57,441 nt of DNA from Alphaproteobacteria bacterium (GTDB taxonomy: Bacteria > Pseudomonadota > Alphaproteobacteria > UBA8366 > GCA-2717185). This document shows positions 1 through 11,319 of the stretch, piece after piece; the first letter of the stretch is position 1, and each line of letters begins with the position of its first letter. The translations under genes and the position numbers were made by a program. Under the pieces are notes generated by a model. The model was not told where the DNA came from and made no database searches. It saw nothing but the letters and a program-made list of their open reading frames with translations. Location of the stretch: positions 1 to 57,441 of the forward strand of contig JAJFJB010000200.1 in NCBI GenBank assembly GCA_021774435.1, given 5' to 3'.

Positions 1-1548
1 CGCCGTACCGCGCGCATGGTTCACCACTTGATCCATTGCCTGCATAACAATTTGCCTGGATGATTCCGGGATATCCAGTGATGGAAATTCCGGGTCGAGT
101 TTGGGCGTCGTGAAATCGGCTTTGATGTCGTCTCGGGTCAATCGCGGGGTAACGCCTAGTCCCCCGTTAATCAACCGAGATGTCATCACGGCCAGTTGCA
201 TCGGCGTTGCTAAAACATAGCCCTGTCCGATCGCGGCAATGACCGTTTCACCCTTTTGCCAACTGCTTCCAAGCGTCGCGCGCTTCCAATCCTTTGTGGG
301 AATTAAGCCTGATTTTTCGCCTGCGATATCGAAACCTTGTTTCGCACCCAGGCCGAGCTTGCGGGCCATCGCCGCAATACGATCAATACCAATTTTCAAG
401 GCGACGTCATAAAACCAGATGTCGCAAGATTCGCGGATTGCATCGACGAGGGCCATCCGCCCATGCCCATGTCTTTTCCAACAGTGAAACCGCCGGTCGC
501 CAAGCTTTATATAACCTCGGCAATGACTCGTGTGATCGGGTGTGATCCCTGCTTCCAGAGCTGCCAGCGCAACCACAATCTTGAACGTCGACCCTGGCGC
601 GTACAAGCCAGCAATTGCCTTGTTGCTGAGTGGCGAATGCGGATCGCGGACAAGCCGGCGCCATTCGTCATTACTGAGCCCTTCGCTGAACGCATTCGGA
701 TTGAAGCCGGGAGAGGAAACCATGGTGAGAATATCGCCGCGGTGCGGGTCCATGACGACCGCGGCGGCACTTCGCTCCTTCGCCAATCGTTCCGCCGCAA
801 ATGATTGCAAATCGATATCCAATGTGAGCTCAATCTCACGCCCCGGCTCTCCTTCATCCCTTTGCAATTCTCGGATTACGCGCCCCACGGCGTTGACTTC
901 AACCTGACTATTTCCCGCCTTACCGCGCAGGGCCGCGTCATAGCGCCGCTCGATGCCGCTCTTGCCAATCCGGAAGCCCGGCAATTCTAGTAACGGATCG
1001 CCTGTCAGATCCTTTTCGGAAACCGACGCAACGTAACCGATCACATGGGCAACCGCCGGGCCCAGCGGATAGAAGCGAGACAGACCTACTTCGATACTCA
1101 CGCCCGGCAGGTTCGGCGCATTGACTTCAAGACGGCTTACTTCACCCCAGCTCAAATTTTCGGCAACCGTGACCGGAACGAATTTGCGGCGCTTCTCGGC
1201 GTCGCGCAGGACGCGTTTTGTATCCACGGTGCCGGTTTCAAGAAGCTGCTCAAGCCGAGCCAAAGTCTCGGCAATATTCTCGACCTGCTCTCGGATAATG
1301 ACAATGCGGTAGTTTTGCACATTGATTGCAATCGGTTCGCCGAACCGATCAAGAATGTAACCGCGTGGCGGTGCAAGAAGGCGTAAGTTGATCCGGTTGT
1401 CTTCGGCCAGCGTCCGATAACGCTCGGCCTGAATGACTTGCAGGTAGTACATACGCGCGCCAAGACCAGCGAATAACGCCAATTGGCCACCGGCCACGAT
1501 CGCGGCGCGACGGCTGAAAAGCTTTTCACGTTCCTTGTCCGTTTTCAT
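1..1548 (-). CDS. mrdA: Penicillin-binding protein 2 (MrdA), 3' end outside window
   Basis: Peptidoglycan DD-transpeptidase of the elongation machinery, anchored in the inner membrane with its catalytic domain in the periplasm. The 516 residues visible begin with a charged cytoplasmic tail and one membrane segment (about residues 13-33). The nucleophile motif S-T-F-K is at Ser320 (codons 591-580), and the S-C-D second motif starts at Ser374. The G-Q-G-Y block typical of PBP2 lies near position 200. The K-T-G motif should lie just beyond the left edge. The start ATG is one base after the mreD stop, so translation is probably coupled. It is the fourth gene of mreB-mreC-mreD-mrdA; rodA would be expected next, outside the window. 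Family assignment is secure. Confidence 0.95.
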   Translation of the reverse strand, partial: MKTDKEREKLFSRRAAIVAGGQLALFAGLGARMYYLQVIQAERYRTLAEDNRINLRLLAPPRGYILDRFGEPIAINVQNYRIVIIREQVENIAETLARLEQLLETGTVDTKRVLRDAEKRRKFVPVTVAENLSWGEVSRLEVNAPNLPGVSIEVGLSRFYPLGPAVAHVIGYVASVSEKDLTGDPLLELPGFRIGKSGIERRYDAALRGKAGNSQVEVNAVGRVIRELQRDEGEPGREIELTLDIDLQSFAAERLAKERSAAAVVMDPHRGDILTMVSSPGFNPNAFSEGLSNDEWRRLVRDPHSPLSNKAIAGLYAPGSTFKIVVALAALEAGITPDHTSHCRGYIKLGDRRFHCWKRHGHGRMALVDAIRESCDIWFYDVALKIGIDRIAAMARKLGLGAKQGFDIAGEKSGLIPTKDWKRATLGSSWQKGETVIAAIGQGYVLATPMQLAVMTSRLINGGLGVTPRLTRDDIKADFTTPKLDPEFPSLDIPESSRQIVMQAMDQVVNHARGTA

Positions 1549-1549
1549 G

Positions 1550-2065
1550 TTATTCGACCACCGGCAATGTGCGTTGCATGCGGGCGAAAAGCCAAGCGAC
1601 CAAGGGATAAATCGCGACCGTGATCAGGTATTTGAATAAAGCCGGACGCGGCCCAACAATCGATCCCGAGAACGCCGAATTCAAGGCCCATTCAAGGATA
1701 AGAGCACCGGCGGCGACGACCATGAACCCCCACCATACGACGAGAAATGATTTTCCATAGAAGAAACGGCGCTGAGACGCACAAATTCCATATACTGCGA
1801 GAAATATTATTGTGTTCACACCCAATGGGCCACCGCCGAGAATATCCTGCAGCATGCCAACGATGAAAATGGCAAACGCCGGCAGCAAATCCGCGCGATG
1901 GAGGCTCCAGTAGTAAACCGCCATCAGGGCCAGCGTTGGTACAATAAAACTGGCTTGTGGCAGCCGTAGCGGGATGACGCTGACGATCACGAGGCAAAGG
2001 CTGACCATCAGGGGTGTCAAACTCCGCGCAACGAAATCAAGCCGTTGCCAGGCGGTACCTTTCAT
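1550..2065 (-). CDS. mreD: Rod shape-determining membrane protein MreD
   Basis: Small integral membrane protein of the elongasome, thought to connect MreC with the PBP2/RodA synthase. The 171-residue product is almost entirely hydrophobic and has five or so membrane segments, with the MreD-like G-x-L-Q-D-x-L-G-G-G stretch near the middle (around residue 70). Identification rests on this pattern, the length (MreD is usually 160-180 residues) and its place between mreC and mrdA. It ends one base before the mrdA start. Ninety bases separate it from mreC; I see no obvious terminator there. Confidence 0.9.
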   Translation of the reverse strand: MKGTAWQRLDFVARSLTPLMVSLCLVIVSVIPLRLPQASFIVPTLALMAVYYWSLHRADLLPAFAIFIVGMLQDILGGGPLGVNTIIFLAVYGICASQRRFFYGKSFLVVWWGFMVVAAGALILEWALNSAFSGSIVGPRPALFKYLITVAIYPLVAWLFARMQRTLPVVE

Positions 2066-2155
2066 TGCGTCAAAAGGCTCCTAATGGATTGGTTTCTATT
2101 TGACAAACTAAACCAAATTGACGGCATTGCACGACGGTTTAACGCGGCGGCAACA

Positions 2156-3034
2156 TTAATCTTCCAGTGCGGAGTTGCCCCGGTTTTCACTGTCCAGCAC
2201 CCCGGTGAGCCCATAATCGACGATACGGACATATTCGAGGTCGGACGTCGCAACGAACGATTCAGCTCTCACGCCATTCGCATCGATAGAAGCGACAACG
2301 CCGACGGGAATTCCCGGTGGAAAGACACCCCCTTGACCCGAAGTCATGATGCGTGCGCCTTTTTGAACCTGTGCATTCGATGGGAGATACATCAGCTTGG
2401 GCCGACGGGAGTTGTCACCCGCCAGTACCGCGCGTTCCCGATCCCGTCCAACAACAACAGGAATGCGGCTATTCAAATCGTCGATCAATAAAATTCTCGA
2501 AACCCGGTTGCCGGTTTCGACAATCCGCCCGATCAATCCTTCGCCCACGACAACCGCCTGTCCTTTGACGACGCCGTCACGCTGGCCAGCATTCACAAGC
2601 ATGCTCCGCACAAATGTCCCGCCCGAATCCGCGATGACGCGCGCTGAAATAAATTGGGAGGACTGTTCCGGAACGAACGCCAGCAAGCCCCGAAGTTTTT
2701 CGTTTTCCGCCGCCAGGTTCCGCGCCGCGGTATGCCATTGTATCAATCGTGCATTTTCAGCACGCAATGCTATGTTTTGCTCACGCAGATTGATCAGGTA
2801 TTGCGTCTCGTCAACGATTGCGGCACCTGTTGCAATCGGGCGCGATAGGGCATCAAGCACCGGGGCGACAGCATCCGTGACCGCCATGCGGGTGCGATCA
2901 AATATCTCCGGATCTGCCTTTCCGACGAGGAGAATTGCGCCGGAAGCCAATAACAAAAACAGAAAGGCAAACCGTTGCGTCATCGCGCGCAACGGTGCGG
3001 CTACTCTTTGAAACGATTCAGGTCGCTTGGCCAA
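2156..3034 (-). CDS. mreC: Rod shape-determining protein MreC
   Basis: Periplasmic elongasome scaffold that polymerises and activates PBP2. The 292-residue product has a short basic cytoplasmic tail, one signal-anchor helix (about residues 20-38) and a coiled coil rich in E, N, L and A (about 75-120). Two beta-barrel domains follow, containing the conserved G-L-I-G-R-I-V turn and the G-G-x-F-P-P-G-I-P-V-G motif. Length is normal for the family. It sits 50 bases downstream of mreB in the same operon. Confidence 0.95.
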   Translation of the reverse strand: MAKRPESFQRVAAPLRAMTQRFAFLFLLLASGAILLVGKADPEIFDRTRMAVTDAVAPVLDALSRPIATGAAIVDETQYLINLREQNIALRAENARLIQWHTAARNLAAENEKLRGLLAFVPEQSSQFISARVIADSGGTFVRSMLVNAGQRDGVVKGQAVVVGEGLIGRIVETGNRVSRILLIDDLNSRIPVVVGRDRERAVLAGDNSRRPKLMYLPSNAQVQKGARIMTSGQGGVFPPGIPVGVVASIDANGVRAESFVATSDLEYVRIVDYGLTGVLDSENRGNSALED

Positions 3035-3084
3035 GTCTCGCTATTCCTCGTTTCTTAAGTGCCAAATCGTTCCTCACTCGGCCA

Positions 3085-5508
<2,424 letters not shown>

Positions 5509-5547
5509 TTATATTCAGCAATCACAAACTTCTACACGAACGCGCTT

Positions 5548-6060
5548 TTATAGGACCTCGGCGCCTCGGGCAATGGCGACCACGCCACTGCGCGAGACTT
5601 CGACCTCGCCCAGCGCCCGCATGAGTTCCGTAAACGCATCTATCTTGTCCTGCGTGCCCGTCAACACGAACACAAATGAGTCGACTGTGGTGTCCGCCAC
5701 GCGGGCCCGGAAAATATCTGCGATCCGCAGCGACTCGCGCCTTTCCGGCCCCTTGGCCGCCACCTTGATCAGTGCCACCTCACGTTCGATATGGGCGCCT
5801 TCCGCCGTCAAATCACGCACCGCGCTGACGGGAACCAGCCTGTCCAGCTGCGCCTTGATCTGCTCGATAATCATCGGCGTACCTGACGTCACGATGGAAA
5901 TTCGGGATACAGTCTTATCCTCGCTGACCGTCGATACGGTCAGGCTCTCGATGTTGTAACCTCGGCCCGAAAACAACCCGATCACACGGGCCAGGACACC
6001 CGGCTCGTTGTCCACGAGTACCGCGATCGTATGTCGTTCAATTATTTGCTCTTGCATCAC
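5548..6060 (-). CDS. ilvN: Acetolactate synthase small (regulatory) subunit
   Basis: Regulatory subunit that activates the catalytic subunit and confers valine feedback inhibition. The 170-residue product has an N-terminal ACT domain starting about residue 9, with the typical N-E-P-G-V-L-A-R-V turn and G-Y-N-I-E-S-L-T-V strand. A second ALS_ss_C domain fills the C-terminal half. The long-form size matches the ilvH/ilvN type of alphaproteobacteria. It lies between ilvB and ilvC; ilvN versus ilvH is a naming choice. Confidence 0.95.
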   Translation of the reverse strand: MMQEQIIERHTIAVLVDNEPGVLARVIGLFSGRGYNIESLTVSTVSEDKTVSRISIVTSGTPMIIEQIKAQLDRLVPVSAVRDLTAEGAHIEREVALIKVAAKGPERRESLRIADIFRARVADTTVDSFVFVLTGTQDKIDAFTELMRALGEVEVSRSGVVAIARGAEVL

Positions 6061-6127
6061 TCATCACCACGACCCCAGCTGCGTCCTGAGTTCGACTCTA
6101 TTCGGTTAAATCCGTCTTTTTGTCGGG

Positions 6128-7888
6128 CTAAACAAGCACCATGCCATCCGTGGATATCGGCTTCGTTTGCTCGTCTTCCGGTCCCAGCAGCATGTCATTG
6201 TGCGCCGCTCCCGAGGGTATCATCGGGAAGCAGTTCTCCGCCGGATCGACACAAATATCGGCGACGACAGCATTGTCAGCCGCAATCATCTCGGCGATAA
6301 CGTCATCTAGTTGGTCCGGCTTTTCTGCCCGTAAACCGACAGCCCCGAAAGCCTCTGCAAGCTTAACGAAGTCCGGTAACGCCTCCGAATAGGTTTCCGA
6401 ATACCGGCCACCATGCAGCAACTCCTGCCACTGCCGGACCATGCCCATATATTCATTATTCAGGATAAAGACCTTGATTTTGGCACGGTACTGCATTGCC
6501 GTCGAAAGTTCCTGAATATTCATCATGGTCGACGCTTCACCCGCGATATCGACGACCAGAGCGTCAGGATGTGCGAGCTGCACGCCAACAGCCGCCGGCA
6601 ACCCGTAACCCATCGTGCCAAGGCCGCCCGACGTCATCCAGTGATTAGGCTTTTCGAAGGGGAAATGCTGGGCAGCCCACATTTGGTGCTGCCCAACTTC
6701 CGTCGTGATGTAGGTTTCACGATCCTTCGTTGCCTCATAAAGGCGCCGAATCGCATGTTGCGGTTTGATAAGCGTGTCGCTTTTGCCAAAGTTCAGGCTT
6801 TTTACAGCCCGCCATTCCGCAATCTGATCCCACCAGGCATCAAGCGCCTTGCCATCCGGATGGAGGTGCTTGGACTTCCAAAGTCGAACGATGTCTTCGA
6901 GGACGTGCGCAACATCGCCGACGATCGGCACATCGACGCGGACATTCTTGTTAATTGAAGAAGGATCAATATCGATATGAATTTTTTTGGCATTTGGTGC
7001 GAAGGCGTCAAGACGACCAGTCACCCGGTCATCAAAACGCGCGCCGACGCACAACATTACGTCGCAGCCATGCATGGCCATATTGGCTTCATAGGTCCCA
7101 TGCATACCCAACATGCCAAGGAACTGATTATCCGATGAGGGATAGGCACCAAGCCCCATGAGCGTCAGCGTGCAGGGATATCCTGTCATGCGGACGAATT
7201 GGGTCAGCAACTGGCTACCCTTATCTCCCGAATTGACGACACCGCCGCCGGCATAGACGATCGGCTTCTTGGCATTGGCCAATAGCGACACCGCTTCTTC
7301 AATCGCCTTGGGATCACCCTTGACCTGCGGCTTATAGGTCTTGTGAACGGCGGACCGCGGCGCTTCATAATCGCCTTCAGCAAATTGCACATCCTTGGGC
7401 AGATCGACCACGACCGGACCCGGGCGGCCGCTGCCAGCCACATAAAAGGCTTCATGTAGCGTTTTGCCCAAATTCTGCACATCTTTGACGAGGTAATTAT
7501 GCTTTGTGCAGGGACGTGTGATACCCGTGGTATCGCATTCCTGAAAAGCATCGTTCCCGATCAAATGCGTCGGAACCTGCCCCGTCAGACAAACCACGGG
7601 TACGGAATCCATCAAGGCGTCGGTCAACCCGGTGACCGCGTTCGTCGCCCCAGGTCCCGATGTAACCAACACGACGCCGACCTTGCCCGTCGATCGCGCA
7701 TAGCCTTCCGCCGCATGGACAGCGCCGCCTTCCTGCCGCACGAGAATATGACGTAGACGGTTCTGCTTGAAGAGCGCATCGTAAATCGGCAGGACAGCAC
7801 CGCCGGGATATCCGAAGACGACTTCAACGCCCAGATCCACCAGGGCCTTGATGACGATTTCCGCGCCGGTCATGCGTTCATTAGCCAT
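6128..7888 (-). CDS. ilvB: Acetolactate synthase large (catalytic) subunit
   Basis: TPP-dependent enzyme condensing two pyruvates, or pyruvate and 2-oxobutyrate. I chose the ATG at 7888-7886 (586 residues): a GGAG sits six bases before it and overlaps the in-frame upstream ATG at 7900, which has no such site. G-Y-P-G-G-A-V and the catalytic Glu in R-Q-E-G-G-A-V-H lie near the N terminus. FAD and central domains follow. The TPP/Mg motif reads G-E-A-S rather than G-D-A-S, which I remember as a common alphaproteobacterial form. The C-terminal I-P-S-G-A-A-H-N-D-M block is present. The roughly 190-base leader is strongly structured, suggesting cis-regulation. Confidence 0.96.
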   Translation of the reverse strand: MANERMTGAEIVIKALVDLGVEVVFGYPGGAVLPIYDALFKQNRLRHILVRQEGGAVHAAEGYARSTGKVGVVLVTSGPGATNAVTGLTDALMDSVPVVCLTGQVPTHLIGNDAFQECDTTGITRPCTKHNYLVKDVQNLGKTLHEAFYVAGSGRPGPVVVDLPKDVQFAEGDYEAPRSAVHKTYKPQVKGDPKAIEEAVSLLANAKKPIVYAGGGVVNSGDKGSQLLTQFVRMTGYPCTLTLMGLGAYPSSDNQFLGMLGMHGTYEANMAMHGCDVMLCVGARFDDRVTGRLDAFAPNAKKIHIDIDPSSINKNVRVDVPIVGDVAHVLEDIVRLWKSKHLHPDGKALDAWWDQIAEWRAVKSLNFGKSDTLIKPQHAIRRLYEATKDRETYITTEVGQHQMWAAQHFPFEKPNHWMTSGGLGTMGYGLPAAVGVQLAHPDALVVDIAGEASTMMNIQELSTAMQYRAKIKVFILNNEYMGMVRQWQELLHGGRYSETYSEALPDFVKLAEAFGAVGLRAEKPDQLDDVIAEMIAADNAVVADICVDPAENCFPMIPSGAAHNDMLLGPEDEQTKPISTDGMVLV

Positions 7889-7938
7889 TGTACTCTCCAT
7901 GCCTTCCGTTTACCGCGTTCGAACTCTTTTCCGCATTT

Positions 7939-8060
7939 GTGCAGCGCAATATCCGTTTCGGTTCGTCCCGTCAACCGGGCCGAACCTCGGGAACTTAAGC
8001 GCACTGCACCTGATATATGTTTTGTTTTCCTTTGGTTTCCGGTCCTTACCGGTCCAAAGG
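7939..8060 (-). promoter_or_regulatory. Structured 5' leader of ilvB
   Basis: Three nested or neighbouring dyads lie between miaA and ilvB. CCTTTGG 8029-8035 pairs with CCAAAGG 8054-8060 and encloses CCGGT 8039-8043 / ACCGG 8048-8052. GGTTCG-t-CCCG (7960-7970) pairs with CGGG-c-CGAACC (7976-7986). An outer pairing of GTGCAGCGC (7939-7947) with GCGCACTGCAC (7999-8009) encloses the second hairpin, with a 2-base bulge. None is followed by a U-run on the minus strand, so they are not simple terminators. I see no leader peptide rich in Ile, Leu or Val codons. Confidence 0.45.
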
Positions 8061-8083
8061 GCGCCGACAATAGGAGTTCAAAA

Positions 8084-9034
8084 TCATGAGGTCAACAGGT
8101 TTTGACGAATAAATGAAAAGATTTCTGGTATAAAAATTTCCGAATATTGCGCATTAATAGATTTTTTTGTAATTATCTGATTCCGAAACCATGTCATTTG
8201 GCGTTTTGCATATCGGCGTGTCGTCAGTTGCGCCAAATCGATTGCCTCTTCGAGACCAAGTTCGCCAGCCTGGTGTTGCAAAAAAGCTGGCATGCCCAGC
8301 GCCCGCATAGCCGGTAGCGATGGATCGACGCCTTCCTGGCGCAACGCCTCGACTTCTTCCAATGCGCCGGCGCGGACCATTTCCAACAAACGGTCGTCGC
8401 AAGCCGCGTAGAGGACATCGCGCGGCGGCATCAGCAATAGAAATTCGAATCGACATCCTGGCGGCGGCCCTTCAGGCGGCAACGCGAGCCACGCCGATAG
8501 GGGGCGTCCCGTCGCCAAGAACACCTCAAGAGCACGCGCTATACGTTGCTTATCGCCTGGCGCAAGGCGGCTGGCCGTCTCCGGATCGCAGGCCAAAAGA
8601 CGCGCATACTGAGCCGCAGCCCCTTGCCTTTGCTGTTGTGACCGAACGTCGCGGCGAATTTCCTCCGGGATATCCGGAATGGGCGACAACCCCTGCATCA
8701 GAGCCCGCAAATATAATCCCGTTCCACCGCACACGACCGGCAACCGCCCCTTGCGATGCGCATCGTTAATTTCTGCAATGGCCATCTCGCGCCAGCGGGC
8801 AGCAGAACACACGTCGGTTACCGGCAAGACCCCATAAAGGCGATGCGGCGCACGCGCTTCGTCACGAAGCGTAGGCCGCGCCGTTATAATTCGGAGCTCG
8901 GCATACACCTGCATGCTGTCGGCATTAATTACAACGCCGTCAAACTCTTCCGCAACCGCGAGCGCCATGGCTGACTTCCCGCTCGCCGTCGGGCCGGCAA
9001 CGATCAAAACGGGATTATCCAGCTTGCCTTCCAT
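8084..9034 (-). CDS. miaA: tRNA dimethylallyltransferase MiaA
   Basis: Transfers a dimethylallyl group to N6 of A37 in tRNAs reading UNN codons. The open frame runs upstream to 9559 but overlaps serB there; homology begins at the ATG 9034-9032, giving 316 residues, normal for MiaA. The P-loop G-P-T-A-S-G-K-S is at residues 14-21, with N-A-D-S-M-Q-V-Y next, the G-G-T-G-L-Y-L-R-A-L loop, and the C-terminal T-R-R-Y-A-K-R-Q-M-T-W-F-R motif. Its start is under 30 bases from that of divergent serB, so its promoter must overlap serB sequence. Confidence 0.95.
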   Translation of the reverse strand: MEGKLDNPVLIVAGPTASGKSAMALAVAEEFDGVVINADSMQVYAELRIITARPTLRDEARAPHRLYGVLPVTDVCSAARWREMAIAEINDAHRKGRLPVVCGGTGLYLRALMQGLSPIPDIPEEIRRDVRSQQQRQGAAAQYARLLACDPETASRLAPGDKQRIARALEVFLATGRPLSAWLALPPEGPPPGCRFEFLLLMPPRDVLYAACDDRLLEMVRAGALEEVEALRQEGVDPSLPAMRALGMPAFLQHQAGELGLEEAIDLAQLTTRRYAKRQMTWFRNQIITKKSINAQYSEIFIPEIFSFIRQNLLTS

Positions 9035-9062
9035 GGGAACCGAAGATACAGACTGCGCGATG

Positions 9063-9959
9063 ATGAACAATGTTCTTACACTAATTTCAAACCCCGCGAC
9101 GGCGGCACTCAAGCCCGAGGTCGCGAAAACGGCGGCCGAGGCGATTGCATCCTTCGGGACAGAGACGGGCGAGATTGTCTGGTTGGCGCCAAATGTGGCT
9201 TGCGATTTGCCGTTTAACGGCAATTCGCCCGAAAAAGTGGTCGAGGCCGTTCGCACAGCGATCGCCGATACGCCAATTGATACTGTCGCCCAAAAATCGT
9301 CGGGGCGGCGAAAAAGCCTCCTGGTCGCCGACATGGAATCGACGATTATCGAAAACGAGATGTTGGACGAGTTGGCTGCCGCACAAGGGATCGGCGACGC
9401 CATCGCCGACATTACCGCCCGCGCGATGGCCGGCGAACTAAATTTCGAAGGGGCGCTTCGCGCACGCGTAAACATGTTAAAAGGCCTCGACGAAGGCGCG
9501 TTGGAGCAAGCGTTGTCGTCTATCCGTATTATGCCAGGTGCAGCAACACTCGTCTCCACAATGCGCGCGAACGGTGCCTATTGCGCCCTCGTTTCCGGCG
9601 GGTTCCGTTACTACACGGGATGGGTGCGCCACCAACTCGGCTTTAATTATGACCAATCGAACCGACTGGAAATCGTCGACGGCAAACTCACTGGCAACGT
9701 ATTCGACCCTATCCTTGGCCGCGATGCCAAACGCGAAGCCTTAGTTCGACTGTCTGCCGGCCGGGGAATCACGCCATTAGCCGCGATTACAGTCGGCGAC
9801 GGCGCGAACGACCTGGCGATGCTTGAAGCAGCCGGCATGGGTGTCGCCTTTCATGCCAAACCGATCGTCGCTGAGTCCGCGCGCGTTAGGATCGATCACG
9901 GCGACTTGACCGCGCTACTCTACCTTCAGGGATATCGTCTGGAAGAGTTCTGTGGTTAG
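9063..9959 (+). CDS. serB: Phosphoserine phosphatase SerB (DMEST variant)
   Basis: HAD-family enzyme for the last step of serine synthesis. The start is the second of two adjacent ATGs (9060, 9063), giving 298 residues; the frame stays open upstream but only as the antisense of miaA. A short N-terminal regulatory-like domain precedes the HAD core. HAD motif I reads D-M-E-S-T (Asp90, Glu92) where most SerB have D-x-D-S-T, so the general acid position carries Glu. Motif II S-G-G-F, the Lys region and motif IV G-D-G-A-N-D are intact. The stop codon overlaps the MFS gene stop by four bases (convergent). Confidence 0.93.
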   Translation: MNNVLTLISNPATAALKPEVAKTAAEAIASFGTETGEIVWLAPNVACDLPFNGNSPEKVVEAVRTAIADTPIDTVAQKSSGRRKSLLVADMESTIIENEMLDELAAAQGIGDAIADITARAMAGELNFEGALRARVNMLKGLDEGALEQALSSIRIMPGAATLVSTMRANGAYCALVSGGFRYYTGWVRHQLGFNYDQSNRLEIVDGKLTGNVFDPILGRDAKREALVRLSAGRGITPLAAITVGDGANDLAMLEAAGMGVAFHAKPIVAESARVRIDHGDLTALLYLQGYRLEEFCG

Positions 9960-11170
9960 CGAGGTTTTTTCAATCCCGGCAAAAGCACGACCGTCAAGTT
10001 TGCGACGAGCATGATCCCTGCAATCACGTAGAACACGTCTACGAGACCGTACCTGTCTGCTACGGCGCCGCCAACGACGGGCATCAGGACAGAAAGAGCC
10101 GCCTGTGTGCCAAAGAGCAAGCTCGTTGCGGAAGCGCTGACCTCAGCCGGCGCGAGATCCATCATCCAGCTATGGATAACCGGCCGAACCGCGTAGAGCA
10201 CAAAACCAAGGAATGAAACGGCCGCAACGAATAGGCTCGTCGTTGGCATGAGCGGCAGGAGCAGAATCAGAACGGTCGTCGCGGTCAGACCCGCCATCAC
10301 AATGGGTCTGCGGCCAACTTTATCCGACCAAGTGCCCGCAATCGGCGAAACAATGACGCCGCCAAGATGCATCCCCATGATCGTGAGGCCCATCAACCAA
10401 GGCTCCACCAAAAGAACATCGGCAAGATAGAGCGGCAGAAACATTATTAGCCCAACTTGCGCCATCGACCGGAAGGATGCCATCAAACACAAGCCGAGCA
10501 CGGCGCGGCGGCGTACCAACTGCGCCAGTCCGCGCAAATACTCCCCGAACGTTATCGAACTGCGACGTTCGCCCGGCGCAGGCCGGTCCATCGGCATCAA
10601 GTAAAAGAAGTAAACAGCGACAACGGCGATTATCGGCAGTGTGCTGATCATCGCGGTGTTCTGCCAGGAAAACGAAATGAGTAAAAAACCCACAGCGGCA
10701 GGCGCAATCATATCGCCAATGCTGGCGCCGGTTGCATGGATCGCCAACGCATATCCACGATGATTGGGATAACGTTCCGAAATAAAAGCAATCGCCGGCG
10801 GATGCCATAAATTATTCGTTGCACCAATCAGCACGACCATCAACGCCAAGACAAAATACAGCGCCGTCACGCCGAATACCGCCAGAGCTGCGGCGCCAAC
10901 AACCAGGGACATTATTTGGAAGATTACTTTGCGGCCGGTTACATCGACGACGACGCCACTGCCGAAATTCGCAGCAAAAGAACTCGCGTGAAAGATCGAT
11001 ACCAGCAACCCTGCTTCCGTGTAGGTCAGTCCCAGATCCTTGGTCAAGGCGGGGAGCAGAATGTAAAAAGTTCCCGCGATCCAGTGCGTCGCGCCGTGAC
11101 CCAGCCCGATCAAATAGATCGGCCCCTGATTCTTCAGTTGAAAAACGGATGTCGAGCCGTCAGATCTCAC
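9956..11170 (-). CDS. Major facilitator superfamily transporter
   Basis: A 404-residue membrane protein with about twelve hydrophobic segments. The MFS motif A-like turn D-V-T-G-R-K lies between TM2 and TM3 and its repeat S-D-K-V-G-R-R between TM8 and TM9. A basic cytoplasmic loop follows TM6. The overall look (G-H-G-x-T-H-W in TM1, W-H-P-P-A in TM4) recalls fosmidomycin-resistance-like exporters, but the substrate is unknown. The neighbours (serB, degP) give no clue. Its 3' end overlaps serB by four bases. Confidence 0.85.
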   Translation of the reverse strand: MRSDGSTSVFQLKNQGPIYLIGLGHGATHWIAGTFYILLPALTKDLGLTYTEAGLLVSIFHASSFAANFGSGVVVDVTGRKVIFQIMSLVVGAAALAVFGVTALYFVLALMVVLIGATNNLWHPPAIAFISERYPNHRGYALAIHATGASIGDMIAPAAVGFLLISFSWQNTAMISTLPIIAVVAVYFFYLMPMDRPAPGERRSSITFGEYLRGLAQLVRRRAVLGLCLMASFRSMAQVGLIMFLPLYLADVLLVEPWLMGLTIMGMHLGGVIVSPIAGTWSDKVGRRPIVMAGLTATTVLILLLPLMPTTSLFVAAVSFLGFVLYAVRPVIHSWMMDLAPAEVSASATSLLFGTQAALSVLMPVVGGAVADRYGLVDVFYVIAGIMLVANLTVVLLPGLKKPR

Positions 11171-11262
11171 GATTGCGGTCCCAGTTTATCTTCAATTTGT
11201 AGAAATTTGTGTTGATGGTGTGGCCGCAGGATAGTGCCACAAACAGAATTGCGCAAAGCGAA

Positions 11263-11288
11263 ACGGCGCCGACCGAAGCCGGCACCGT
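11263..11288 (-). terminator. Probable degP terminator
   Basis: Arms ACGGCGCCG (11263-11271) and CGGCACCGT (11280-11288) form a 9-bp stem with one G-U pair. On the minus strand it is followed by TTCGCTTTG, and it lies about 30 bases past the degP stop. The U-tract is imperfect. Confidence 0.5.
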
Positions 11289-11319
11289 CTGCGCACCAAA
11301 CACAACGGTTCGCGTAAAC

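Noticed and set aside
9035..9559. 175-codon N-terminal extension of miaA
   Set aside because: The extension is the antisense of serB; MiaA homology begins at the ATG at 9034.
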